Assembly: GCA_025966335.1 (NCBI GenBank) | Contig: JAICRS010000003.1 | Coordinates: forward strand, 1-34,893 | Length of the DNA: 34,893 nucleotides | Source of the DNA: Nocardioidaceae bacterium | GTDB taxonomy: Bacteria; Actinomycetota; Actinomycetes; Propionibacteriales; Nocardioidaceae | Direction: 5' to 3' | In this document: piece after piece, positions 8,537 through 19,465 of the stretch | Numbering within the stretch: position 1 is the first letter of the stretch | Layout: every line of letters starts with the position of its first letter | The notes under the pieces: model-generated | Told to the model about the DNA's origin: nothing | Databases searched by the model: none | What the model saw: the letters and a program-made list of their open reading frames with translations, nothing else | Position numbers and translations under genes: made by a program

Positions 8537-9286
8537 CTATTTCTTGCGGTTCAGGAAGGCCAGCATCGCGGCCTTCGCCTCCTCGGACCCGAACAGCCGG
8601 GCGGACAGCTTGGCGAGGTCGTCGCCGTACCGGTCGATCCGGTCCACGAGCGGCTGGCCGATCAGCCGCTTGGTCTCGCGCAGGCCCTGCGGGTTGCCCT
8701 TGGCCAGCGAGGCGCAGATCTCATCCGTCTCGAGGTTGAGCAGGTCGGCCGGGACCGCGCGGGTCACCAGACCCATCTGCTCGGCGGCGCGCCCGTCGAA
8801 CACGTCACCCGTCAGGAATGTGAGCGCGGCCGCACGGTCGGTCATCCTGGGCAGCACGGACAGTGAGATCGCGGCCGGGGTGAGCCCGAGCCGGACCTCG
8901 GTGAATGCGTAGGTGGCGTGCTCGGCGGTGACCGCGATGTCGGAGGCCGCGACGATGCCGATGCCGCCGGCGCGCACACTGCCCTGCACCCGGGTGACGA
9001 CCGGCTTCGCGAAGGTGGCGATCCTGCGCTGCAGGTCGACCAGCACGTGCGCGGCCTTCTCCATCCCGTCCTCACGCGCCTCCGCCATGTCCGCCCCGGA
9101 GCAGAAGGTCGGGCCCTTCGCCCGGATCAGGACGACCTTGACGTCCTCGTCGTTCTCGGCGCGGTCCAGATTCTCGAGGAGCTCGCCGACCAGCTGCCGG
9201 GACAGCGCGTTGCGGTTGTGCTGGGAGTCAAGGACCAGGGACGCGACGTGGTCGTCGATCCGGTAGTGCACGAGTTCTTCGCTCAA
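8537..9286 (-). CDS. Enoyl-CoA hydratase/isomerase family protein
   Basis: Crotonase signatures LIRAKGPTFCSGADMAEA and VQGSVRAGGIGIVAASDIAV. Confidence 0.9.
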   Translation of the reverse strand: MSEELVHYRIDDHVASLVLDSQHNRNALSRQLVGELLENLDRAENDEDVKVVLIRAKGPTFCSGADMAEAREDGMEKAAHVLVDLQRRIATFAKPVVTRVQGSVRAGGIGIVAASDIAVTAEHATYAFTEVRLGLTPAAISLSVLPRMTDRAAALTFLTGDVFDGRAAEQMGLVTRAVPADLLNLETDEICASLAKGNPQGLRETKRLIGQPLVDRIDRYGDDLAKLSARLFGSEEAKAAMLAFLNRKK

Positions 9287-9331
9287 GAGCTGTTTCCTTT
9301 CACGGGGCCACAGCCAGGCTATTCCTGCTGC

Positions 9332-10498
9332 TCAGTAGCTCTTCGGCAGGCCCAACGTGTGCGACCCGACGAAGTTCAGGATCATCTCCCTCGACACCGG
9401 CGCGATCCGGGTCGCCCGGGCGGCGACCAGCAGGCCGGCCATGCCGTACTCGGTGGTGATCCCGTTCCCGCCGTGCACCTGCACTGCCCGGTCCGCCGCG
9501 GCGCAGGCGGCCTCCCCGGCGGCGTACTTGGCCATGTTCGCGGCCTCGCCGGCGGCCAGGTCCTCGCCGGCGTCGTAGAGGGCTGCCGCCTTCTGGGTCA
9601 TCAGCCGGGCGAGCTCGATCTCGATCTTCGACTGCGCCAGCGGGTGCGCGACGCCCTGGTGCGAGCCGATCGGCGCGCCGAACACCTCACGTCCCTTGAC
9701 GTAGTCGGTCGCCTTTTCGAGGGCGAACCGGCCGATGCCGTTGGCGAAGGCCGCGGCCATGATCCGTTCCGGGTTCAGCCCGGCGAAGAGCTGGACGAGA
9801 CCGGCGTCCTCGTCGCCGACCAGGGCGTCCGCGGGCAGCCGAACATCGTCGATGAACACCGTGAACTGCTTCTCCGGGCTGACGATCTCCATGTCGATCG
9901 GCTGGTACTCGAAGCCCTCCGCATCGGTCGGCACCACGAACAGTGCCGGCTTGAGCCTGCCGGTCCTCGCGTCCTCCATCCGGGCGACGACGAGCACGGC
10001 GCCCGCCTCGTCGACCCCGGAGATGTAGATCTTGCGGCCCTTCAGCACCCACCCGTCACCGTCGCGGCGCGCGGTGGTGGTGATGTTGTGCGAGTTCGAC
10101 CCGGCGTCCGGCTCGGTGATCGCGAACGCCATGGTCAGTGTCCCGTCGGCGATCGAGGGCAGCCACTTCCGCTTCTGCTCCGCGGTGCCGAACCGGGCGA
10201 TCACCGTGCCGCAGATCGCCGGGGACACGATCATCATCAGCAGCGGGCAGCCCTGTGCGGCGAGCTCCTCGCAGACCGCAGCGAGGTCACCGATGCCACC
10301 ACCGCCGCCGTCGTACTCCTCGGGCAGGGCGACGCCGAGGTAGCCGTGCTTGCCCATGTCGAGCCACAGGTCGGTGGTCTTCTCGCCGGCGCGCGCCTGG
10401 CGCACGAAGTACTCGCGGCCGTACCCGGCGGCGAGCTTGGCGACCTCCTTGCGCAGGCTCAGCCGCTCGTCGGTCTCGGTGAACGCGTTGTGTGTCAT
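9332..10498 (-). CDS. Acyl-CoA dehydrogenase
   Basis: AFAITEPDAGSNSHNI, VQVHGGNGITTEYGMAGLLVAARATRIAP. 4-nt overlap with the upstream biotin carboxylase. Confidence 0.9.
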   Translation of the reverse strand: MTHNAFTETDERLSLRKEVAKLAAGYGREYFVRQARAGEKTTDLWLDMGKHGYLGVALPEEYDGGGGGIGDLAAVCEELAAQGCPLLMMIVSPAICGTVIARFGTAEQKRKWLPSIADGTLTMAFAITEPDAGSNSHNITTTARRDGDGWVLKGRKIYISGVDEAGAVLVVARMEDARTGRLKPALFVVPTDAEGFEYQPIDMEIVSPEKQFTVFIDDVRLPADALVGDEDAGLVQLFAGLNPERIMAAAFANGIGRFALEKATDYVKGREVFGAPIGSHQGVAHPLAQSKIEIELARLMTQKAAALYDAGEDLAAGEAANMAKYAAGEAACAAADRAVQVHGGNGITTEYGMAGLLVAARATRIAPVSREMILNFVGSHTLGLPKSY

Positions 10499-12570
10499 GG
10501 GTTTTCTCCTTCGGGAGCGGCGGACTCGGGGGCGTGTACGACGGCGAGTACGGCGCCGGATGCGACCTGCTCGCCCACGGCGACCGGGATCTTGGCGACC
10601 ACCCCGTCGTGGGGCGCGACCACGGTGTGCTGCATCTTCATCGCCTCGAGCACCAGCACGGGCTGGCCGGCCGAGACGGTGTCGTTGTGGGCGACGTCGA
10701 CCCGGACCACGGTCCCCGGCATCGGCGCCAGGAGCGAGCCGGTCGCCACCTGGTCGGCAGGGTCGACGAACCGCGACAACCGGCGAAGGGCGACGTGACC
10801 GAGTGAGGACTCCACGTCGACACGGTCACCGTCCACGAACACCTCGAAGCTCCGTCTCACCCCCGACTTGTCAGACGGGTGAGCGGCTAGGGCCACCTCG
10901 GCGTCTGACAACTCGGTGAGGGTGACGCGGTCGGGACCGGCGTCGACCACGTGCACGTCGTCGCGGGTCGCGGACCGGTAGCCGGTGCGGCCGCCGTACC
11001 ACTCCACCGTCACCTCTTCGGAACTGGTGACTTCGGAGCGGGCGGCGAACCGGGTCCGCTGCGGTTGGGACGGCACGTTGCGCCAGGCGACCGGGATCCG
11101 CCGCTGCTCCTCCCGTGCGGTGAGGTCCCGTTCGGCGAGGGCGACCGCGGCGGCGAGGGCGCTCAGCTCGACGGCCGTCTCCGCGGCGTTCGGTGTCGCC
11201 AGTCGGGCCAAGTCGTGGCGGGCGAAGAAGTCGGTGCTGACCTCGCCCGCGGCGAACGCGTCGTGACGGAGCACGTTGACCAACAGGTCGCGGTTGGTCC
11301 GGACGCCATGGATCCTCGCCCTCGACAGCGCACCGGCGAGCCGACGTACGGCCTGATCACGCGTCGGCGCCCACGCGACCACCTTGGCCAGCATCGCGTC
11401 GTAGTGGGTGCCCACCTCGTCCCCCGAGACGAACCCGGAGTCCAGGCGGATGCCGTAACCGCTGGGGTTGCTGAACTCGGCGGCCACGTCGGGGATCTCG
11501 AAACGGGTCAGGGTCCCGCTCTGCGGTTGCCAGTCGGCGGCGGGGTCCTCGGCGTACAGGCGAACCTCGACGGCATGCCCGTCCGGCCAGGGCGACTCGC
11601 CGCGCGGCCCGGACGGGATGATCTCGCGCAGCGAGCGCCCCTCGGCGACCGCGATCTGCGCGGCAACCAGGTCGACCCCGGTGACACACTCGGTGATCGG
11701 GTGCTCGACCTGCAGCCGGGTGTTCATCTCCAGGAACCAGAACCTCTCCGTCTCCGGCTCGTAGAGGAACTCGACGGTTCCCGCGCCGAGGTAGTGCGCC
11801 GACGCCGCGACCAGCGAAGCGGTCCGGAACATCGCCTTGCGGGTGTCGTCGGAGATGCCGGGTGCCGGAGTTTCCTCGACGACCTTCTGGTGGCGGCGCT
11901 GGATCGAGCAGTCACGCTCACCGAGCGCGCAGGTGTTGCCCTCGACGTCGACGAGGACCTGGACCTCGATGTGCCGGCCGCGTTCGACGTACGGCTCGCA
12001 GAACACCGTCGAGTCACCGAACGCGGAGGCAGCCTCGCTGGTGGCGAGCTCTACCTGGGCGGCTACATCGGCAAGGTTCCGGACCACGCGCATACCGCGT
12101 CCGCCACCACCGGCCGACGCCTTCACCAGCACCGGCAGGTCGTCCGCGGTGATCTCACCAGGCGCGAGCTCGGCGAGCACCGGGACACCGACCTCGGCGA
12201 CCAGCTTCTTCGCCTCGATCTTGGAGCCCATCTGCTCGACGGACTCCGGCGGCGGGCCGACCCAGGTCAGCCCGGCGTCGAGCACCTGGCGGGCGAAGTC
12301 GGCGCTCTCGGACAGGAAGCCGTACCCGGGATGGATGGCGTCGGCCCCGGCTGCCCTGGCCGCTGCGACGATCAGGTCGCCGCGCAGATAGGTATCGGCG
12401 GGAGCGCTTCCGAGAAGGGCGACCGCGACGTCGGCCTCGGCCACGAACGGCAGCCCGGCGTCGGCGTCGGAGAACACCGCGACGGTCTCGATTCCAAGAT
12501 CGCGACAGGTGCGGAAGACCCGGCGGGCGATCTCCCCGCGGTTGGCGACCAGGAGACGGTTGATGGTCAT
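10495..12570 (-). CDS. Acyl-CoA carboxylase alpha subunit (biotin carboxylase + BCCP)
   Basis: Starts MTINRLLVANRGEIARRVFRTCRDLG at 12570 (the ORF-track N-terminal extension to 12915 is spurious). KASAGGGGRGMR ATP-grasp loop and C-terminal biotinylation motif EAMKMQH. Confidence 0.93.
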   Translation of the reverse strand: MTINRLLVANRGEIARRVFRTCRDLGIETVAVFSDADAGLPFVAEADVAVALLGSAPADTYLRGDLIVAAARAAGADAIHPGYGFLSESADFARQVLDAGLTWVGPPPESVEQMGSKIEAKKLVAEVGVPVLAELAPGEITADDLPVLVKASAGGGGRGMRVVRNLADVAAQVELATSEAASAFGDSTVFCEPYVERGRHIEVQVLVDVEGNTCALGERDCSIQRRHQKVVEETPAPGISDDTRKAMFRTASLVAASAHYLGAGTVEFLYEPETERFWFLEMNTRLQVEHPITECVTGVDLVAAQIAVAEGRSLREIIPSGPRGESPWPDGHAVEVRLYAEDPAADWQPQSGTLTRFEIPDVAAEFSNPSGYGIRLDSGFVSGDEVGTHYDAMLAKVVAWAPTRDQAVRRLAGALSRARIHGVRTNRDLLVNVLRHDAFAAGEVSTDFFARHDLARLATPNAAETAVELSALAAAVALAERDLTAREEQRRIPVAWRNVPSQPQRTRFAARSEVTSSEEVTVEWYGGRTGYRSATRDDVHVVDAGPDRVTLTELSDAEVALAAHPSDKSGVRRSFEVFVDGDRVDVESSLGHVALRRLSRFVDPADQVATGSLLAPMPGTVVRVDVAHNDTVSAGQPVLVLEAMKMQHTVVAPHDGVVAKIPVAVGEQVASGAVLAVVHAPESAAPEGENP
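10863..10916. repeat. 54-nt palindromic element, copy 2, inside the biotin carboxylase ORF
   Basis: CCGACTTGTCAGACG (10863-10877) / CGTCTGACAACTCGG (10902-10916). Same arms, length and mismatch position as 157-210. Confidence 0.75.
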
Positions 12571-12575
12571 CGCGC

Positions 12576-14272
<1,697 letters not shown>

Positions 14273-14276
<4 letters not shown>

Positions 14277-15415
14277 GCGGTGTATCCCAGCAGCCGGGCG
14301 GTCAGGTCGTTGAGCACCTCGGTGGCTCCTCCTCCGATTCCGAGGACCCGGGCGTCGCGGTAGTGCCGCTCCACCTCGATCCCGTGCATGTAGCCGGTCC
14401 CACCGTGCAGCTGTACGGCCTGGTCGACCACGAACGAGCAGGCCTCGACCGCGGTGGCCTTCGCCATCAGGGCCTCGGCCAACGGGTTCTCACCGGCAAC
14501 GAAGCGCCGGGCCACCTCGTGGGTGTAGGTCCGGGCGACGTCGACGCGGCGATGCATCTCGACGAGCTTGTGCCGGACGACCTGGCGCGAGATCAGCGGC
14601 CGACCGAACGTCTCCCGGCTCTTCGCGTGCTCGACTGTCAGCGCCAGCGCGCGGGCGGCGATGCCGTAACCGTGCGCGGCAAGAGCGAGCCGTTCGGTGA
14701 CGAACTGCTGCGCGATCATCGCGAAGCCGCCGTTCTCCTCACCGACCAGGTTCGCCGCCGCCACCCGACAGTCCACGAACGCCAGCTCGGCGGTGTCCGA
14801 GCAGTGCCAGCCCATCTTCGCCAGGGACCGGGTCACCTCGAAGCCGGGCGTCCCCTTCTCGATCACGAGCAGGCTGATCCCGCCGTGCCCCGGCCCGCCG
14901 GTGCGCACAGCCGTGGTGACGAAGTCCGCCCTGACGCCCGAGGTGATGAAGGTCTTCGCGCCGTTGACCAGGTAGTGGTCGCCGTCGCGTACGGCGGACG
15001 TGGTCAGTCCGGCCACGTCGGAACCACCGCCTGGTTCGGTCACGGCCAGCGCGCCGATCAGCTCGCCGGCAAGCGTCGGCCGGACGAACCGGTCGGCCAG
15101 GTCAAGGTTGCCGGAGGCGATGATGTGCGGCAGCGCGATGCCGGAGGTGAACAGTGCGGCCAGCAGCCCTGACGACGCACCGGCTTCGGCCATCGACTCG
15201 GTGACCACCAGCGCATCGAGGAAGTCACCACCACTCCCGCCGAGCTCCACCGGGACACCGACTCCCAGGAAGCCCTGCTTGGCTGCGGCCAGGTGCAGCG
15301 ACCGCGGCACCTCACCGACGTCCTCCCACTCCTGCAGGTGCGGCGCCACCTGTCGTTCCACGAACGCCCGGGCACTCTCGCGCAGGGCGACGCGTTCCTC
15401 GGTCCAGATGCTCAC
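14273..15415 (-). CDS. Acyl-CoA dehydrogenase
   Basis: [52 protein letters not shown] start at 15415 overlaps the atuA-like stop by 4 nt. Confidence 0.9.
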
Positions 15416-17178
15416 AGCAGGTGCTCCGTGATGCTCACGTGGCGGGAACGCAGCCACTCGCCGAGCGCCTTGGCCTGCGGGTCGAACCGGCTCGACGCCG
15501 CGACGCCGTCGCCGAGCAACCCACGGATGAGCACGTTGACCGCACCCAGGTTCGGGAGCGGGTACACCTCGACCTCGAGGTCGGCCGCCTCCGGGACCAG
15601 CTCCTTGATCCGCTCGGGCGTGATCAGTTTCGTCAACCAGGCAACGCGTTCCGCCGCGTTACTGCTCCGGTCGACCCACAGCCCGATGTTCGCGTCGCCG
15701 CCCTTGTCGCCGCTGCGGGCGTGGACGAACGTCCCCAACGGGAGGCGCCGGGTGACCCGGTCCTGCGGAGCGCCGGCCGCGACCTCGGCGTTGCGTTGCG
15801 TTGACGATGGCGCTGACGACTCCGGGCCGCGCGTCACCGGCTCCCCGGCCTGGTGGCGGCTCGTCCGTGGCGGCGCCGGGACCAGCTCCGCGGTGCCGTC
15901 GTGGTGGACGACCTGCTCGGCGACGGCTGTGCGGTCGACGTACGCAGGACGGTAGACGCCGTACGGAGCGGCCGGTGCGGGTGGTCCGCTGAGCGTGAAG
16001 CCGGGGTAGGAAGCCAGCCCGAGCTCGACCGCCGCCGCGGTGAACGCCCGGCCGACGACGTTGGGGTTCTGGTCCTTGACGGTGACCCGGAGCCGGGAGC
16101 TGGCCGCCTCCTCGGTGTCGGCGTCCTCACGGTCGGTGCGCGCCAGCACCCACTCGATCGAGGCCGGTGAAGTCTTGGCCAGCCGGGCCTCGAGCTGTGC
16201 CCGCACCCACTCGGCCTTCGCGTCGATCTCCAACCCGGTGAGGATGAGCTCGATCGTGTTGCGGAAGCCGCCGAGCTCGTTGACGCAGACCTTCAGCTGC
16301 TCGGGTGGCTCCTGCCCGGTCACGCCGGAGATGCGAACCCGGTCCGCACCGTCGTCGGCGAGGTCGATCGAGTCCAGGTGCACGGACACGTCCGGGCCGA
16401 GGTAGAGCTGTGACTGCACCTCGTACACGAGCTGGGCGGTGACCGTGTCGACGGTGACCGCGCCGCCCGTGCCCGGGTGCTTGGTGATCACCGAGCTGCC
16501 GTCCGCTGAGATCTCGGCGATCGGGAACCCGATCGGTGTGGCGTCGGGCCGCATCGCCCGGAAGCCGGAGAAGTTGCCGCCGCAGGCCTGCGGCCCGCAC
16601 TCGAGGACGTGTCCCGCGACCACGGCACCGGCCAGCGCGTCGTACTCGGTGCTCTCCCAGCCGAAGTGCGCGACCGCCGGCCCCACCACGACCGAGGCGT
16701 CCGTGACGCGGCCGGTGACCACGATGTCCGCGCCACGTCGGAGCGCCGCGGCGATGCCGAAGGCACCGAGGTAGGCGTTGGCGGTCAGCGGCTTGCCGAA
16801 GCCGAGCTGGTCGGCGCGGTCGGTCAGGTCGTCACCCTGCACATGCGCCACCTGTGGGGACAACCCGAGTCCGCTCGCCACCTCGCGCAGCTTCTCGGCG
16901 AGCCCGGCCGGGTTCAGCCCCCCGGCGTTGGCGACGATCGTGACGCCGCGTTCGAGTGCCAGGCCCATGCACTCCTCGGCTTGCTTGAGAAAGGTGCGCG
17001 CGTAGCCGAGCGACGGGTCCTTCATCCGGTCCCGACCGAGGATCAGCATGGTGAGCTCGGCGAGGTAGTCACCGGTGAGCACGTCCAGCTCGCCGCCCTC
17101 CAGCATCTCGCGCATCGCCGAGAGCCGGTCGCCGTAGAAGCCGCTGCAGTTGCCGACCCGAAGGATCTGTGCGGTCAT
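15412..17178 (-). CDS. AtuA-like (DUF1446) acyclic terpene utilisation family protein with fused C-terminal AtuA-like domain
   Basis: MTAQILRVGNCSGFYGDRLSAMREMLEGGELDVLTGDYLAELTMLIL; C-terminus LGTFVHARSGDKGGDANIGLWV. Start set at ATG 17178. Confidence 0.88.
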   Translation of the reverse strand: MTAQILRVGNCSGFYGDRLSAMREMLEGGELDVLTGDYLAELTMLILGRDRMKDPSLGYARTFLKQAEECMGLALERGVTIVANAGGLNPAGLAEKLREVASGLGLSPQVAHVQGDDLTDRADQLGFGKPLTANAYLGAFGIAAALRRGADIVVTGRVTDASVVVGPAVAHFGWESTEYDALAGAVVAGHVLECGPQACGGNFSGFRAMRPDATPIGFPIAEISADGSSVITKHPGTGGAVTVDTVTAQLVYEVQSQLYLGPDVSVHLDSIDLADDGADRVRISGVTGQEPPEQLKVCVNELGGFRNTIELILTGLEIDAKAEWVRAQLEARLAKTSPASIEWVLARTDREDADTEEAASSRLRVTVKDQNPNVVGRAFTAAAVELGLASYPGFTLSGPPAPAAPYGVYRPAYVDRTAVAEQVVHHDGTAELVPAPPRTSRHQAGEPVTRGPESSAPSSTQRNAEVAAGAPQDRVTRRLPLGTFVHARSGDKGGDANIGLWVDRSSNAAERVAWLTKLITPERIKELVPEAADLEVEVYPLPNLGAVNVLIRGLLGDGVAASSRFDPQAKALGEWLRSRHVSITEHLL

Positions 17179-18005
17179 CGGTCCTCCGCCCCGATCGCCT
17201 GCGCCGATGTCGGCGCGCGGCCGGTGCCCGCCGGACCGGCGAACGCCTGGGCGATGTCCAGCCAGGTCTCCGCGTCCGCGCCGTCGGCGCCCAGGTCGAG
17301 GTCGGCGCGGTTGCGGCGTTGGGTCACCAGCAGGCAGAAGTCGTACGCCGACCCGTCCACCCGTTGCGGGGCGTCCTCCGGCCCGAAGCTCCACGTCTCG
17401 CCGCCCGGCGCGGTGAGCTCGACCCGGAACTCCTCGGTCGGCGGGGTCAGCCCGTGCACGCCGAACGCGAAGTTGCGGGTCCGCACCCCCAGATGCACGA
17501 GATGCCGGATCCGGTCGCTCGGTGCATGCGGCACACCGAGCGCATCAGCGACATCGAGCCCGTGCGCCCAGGTCTCCATGTAGCGCGCGGTAGCCATCGA
17601 CGTCGCGCTCATCGGTGGCCCGAACCACGGGATCTTGTCGTCCGAGGGATGAGCGGCGAGCGTTTCGACCAGCAGCGCCCGGGCCCGGCGCCAGCGGACG
17701 AGGAGGTCGTCCGGCGCCAAGGCTGCGCCGCGCGAGGCTTCTGCGTCGACGAAACCGGTCGGGTCCTCGATCGCGATCAGGACCACGTCATCCCAGGCGC
17801 GCTTGTCGGTCGCCGCGATGACCGCGACCTCGTCGGTCCACGCCAGGTGCGCGATCTGGTGGGCGATGTCCCAGCCGGGGGCGGGCGTGGCGGCGCGCCA
17901 CTGCTCCGGGTCGAGCGGGGCGACCATGGACTCGAGCACGTCGCCCTCCGCGGTCAGGTCTGCCAGCACGCCGGCCAGCCGCTGGTCGCGTTGTGTCTGC
18001 GTCAT
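17175..18005 (-). CDS. TIGR03084-type metal-binding (DinB/maleylpyruvate isomerase-fold) protein
   Basis: WRAATPAPGWDIAHQIAHLAWTDEVA and TARYMETWAHGLDVADALG. Start MTQTQRDQRLAG at 18005. Confidence 0.8.
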   Translation of the reverse strand: MTQTQRDQRLAGVLADLTAEGDVLESMVAPLDPEQWRAATPAPGWDIAHQIAHLAWTDEVAVIAATDKRAWDDVVLIAIEDPTGFVDAEASRGAALAPDDLLVRWRRARALLVETLAAHPSDDKIPWFGPPMSATSMATARYMETWAHGLDVADALGVPHAPSDRIRHLVHLGVRTRNFAFGVHGLTPPTEEFRVELTAPGGETWSFGPEDAPQRVDGSAYDFCLLVTQRRNRADLDLGADGADAETWLDIAQAFAGPAGTGRAPTSAQAIGAEDR

Positions 18006-18676
18006 CGCTTGTCCTTCGAGGGCGGCTCGTCCGCGAGCCGGGCGTCGAGGGTGCGCGCCCACTCATCCAGGATCCGCTTCCGACGGGCGGCGTCGTCGCC
18101 GATCGTGTTCGCCAGTCCGAGTCCGCGGACCAGGTCGAGCGTGGCCTGCACCAGCTCGCGCACCCCCGGCCGCTTCTCGTCGACGCCGAGCAGCTCGACC
18201 GTGTGCCGGTGGATGTCGCGGCCGATGCGTTGCTCGAGCGGCCCGACCGCCTGGTGGAGCGTGCGGTCCGTGCGGGCGGCCACCCAGAGTTCCAGCGCGG
18301 CGGTGAACACCGGGCTGGTGAAGTGGTCGGCGAGCATCTCGAGCACGGCCCGGGTCCGCCGGCGTCCCGACGGCAGCTCCCGCGCGGCCGCCGCGAGATC
18401 GGCCCCGCGTACCTCGGTCACGTGGGCCACGGCGGCCAGGACCAGGTCGTTCTTGGTCGGGAAGTGGTGCAGCTGCGCACCGCGCGAGACACCGGCCCGC
18501 TTCGAGACCAGCGTCGTCGACGTACCGCTCCAGCCGCGTTCGACCAGGCAGTCCACGGTCGCCTCGAGCAGCCGCTGCCGCATGGCGCGGGTGCGCTCCT
18601 CCTGCGGAACCCGCGCCGCCGCCGGGGCCGCCGCCGGTGCCGCCGCCGGTGCCGGTGCCGTGGTCATGCTCCGCAT
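18002..18676 (-). CDS. TetR-family regulator, first gene of the operon
   Basis: RQRLLEATVDCLVERGWSGTSTTLVSKRAGVSRGAQLHHFPTKNDL helix-turn-helix; low-complexity APAAAPAAA N-terminus. Confidence 0.9.
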   Translation of the reverse strand: MRSMTTAPAPAAAPAAAPAAARVPQEERTRAMRQRLLEATVDCLVERGWSGTSTTLVSKRAGVSRGAQLHHFPTKNDLVLAAVAHVTEVRGADLAAAARELPSGRRRTRAVLEMLADHFTSPVFTAALELWVAARTDRTLHQAVGPLEQRIGRDIHRHTVELLGVDEKRPGVRELVQATLDLVRGLGLANTIGDDAARRKRILDEWARTLDARLADEPPSKDKR

Positions 18677-18690
18677 CCTCCCCTCCCACT

Positions 18691-18718
18691 AACAAACAGT
18701 CAAGCCTGCCTTTTTGTT
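18691..18718. promoter_or_regulatory. Candidate TetR operator (AACAAACAG N10 CTTTTTGTT)
   Basis: Inverted arms 18691-18699 and 18710-18718 match at 8/9 positions; AT-rich island 15 bp upstream of the TetR start. Confidence 0.4.
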
Positions 18719-18850
18719 GAGACGCGAGTTTTTCGCGTGTGAGACGCGAGTTCTTTACGTGCGGCCGGGGCCGCGCGACGGACCGTCGCGAAGACTCCAC
18801 GTCTCACCCGCAAAAACTGCACGCCTCAACGGGGAAAACCTCACGTCTCA
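18718..18850. repeat. 22-bp repeat array A: 2 forward units, spacer, 3 inverted units
   Basis: Forward units 18718-18739 (tgagacgcgagtttttcgcgtg) and 18740-18761 (tgagacgcgagttctttacgtg). Inverted units 18785-18806, 18807-18828 and 18829-18850 (reverse complements tgagacgtggagtcttcgcgac, tgaggcgtgcagtttttgcggg, tgagacgtgaggttttccccgt). Confidence 0.8.
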
Positions 18851-18852
18851 AC

Positions 18853-18906
18853 GGGGGTGGGGGTGGGAGGGAGGGGTGGGGTCAGGGTGGGTGGGAGGAT
18901 GGGGGC
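18853..18906 (+). other. G-rich tract with G-quadruplex potential immediately upstream of the GNAT start
   Basis: Many consecutive runs of at least 3 G: gggggtgggggtgggagggaggggtggggtcagggtgggtgggaggatgggggc. Confidence 0.6.
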
Positions 18907-19401
18907 ATGTCGGGCGTGTTCCGGGTGGCGCGGGAGGACGACCTGGTCGGGCTCAGGGACCTGGAGCGTACGGCGAACCTGGCCGCGCTGGGGCACGTGT
19001 TTCCACCGGACCGGTACCCGTTCCCCGACGATGACGTGCTCGCCCGGTGGCGGATCGTGATGGACGACCCCTCGGCCAGCATTCTGGTGGCCGACGACCC
19101 GCGAGGCTCCGGGCTGATCGCGTACGCCGCCCACGACGACACCACCCTGCGCCATCTCGCCGTGCACCCCGACCACTGGGGCGAGGGGCTGGCCACCGCC
19201 GCGATCGAGACCGCGCTGCATGAGATGGACCTCCGCGGCGCGACGTCGGCGTCGCTGTGGTGCCTGCTGGAGAACCACCGGGCCCGCAAGCTCTACGAGT
19301 ATCTCGGCTGGCGGTCGACCGACCACCAGCGGGAGGCGCCGTGGCCGCCGCACCCCACCGAGGTCAGGTACACCCGGTTGATCATCGCCTCCGAGCGATG
19401 A
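18907..19401 (+). CDS. GNAT-family N-acetyltransferase
   Basis: LRHLAVHPDHWGEGLATAAIETALHEM and LWCLLENHRARKLYEYLGWRSTD. ATG at 18907. Confidence 0.88.
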   Translation: MSGVFRVAREDDLVGLRDLERTANLAALGHVFPPDRYPFPDDDVLARWRIVMDDPSASILVADDPRGSGLIAYAAHDDTTLRHLAVHPDHWGEGLATAAIETALHEMDLRGATSASLWCLLENHRARKLYEYLGWRSTDHQREAPWPPHPTEVRYTRLIIASER

Positions 19402-19465
19402 CTGCGGTGACCGCGCCTACAGCGCAGACAACGCGCTGACCCACTGACCGTGCCACGCTGAGCAC

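Noticed and set aside
18598-18667. GCC/GGT-rich low-complexity stretch at the TetR N-terminus
   Set aside because: Simple codon-level expansion giving APAAAPAAA; probably a disordered N-terminus or start-site misplacement, not a regulatory repeat.
19420-19438. CAGCGC-N7-GCGCTG inverted repeat upstream of the MFS gene
   Set aside because: Short GC-only arms are expected by chance at this GC content; too weak to call an operator or terminator.
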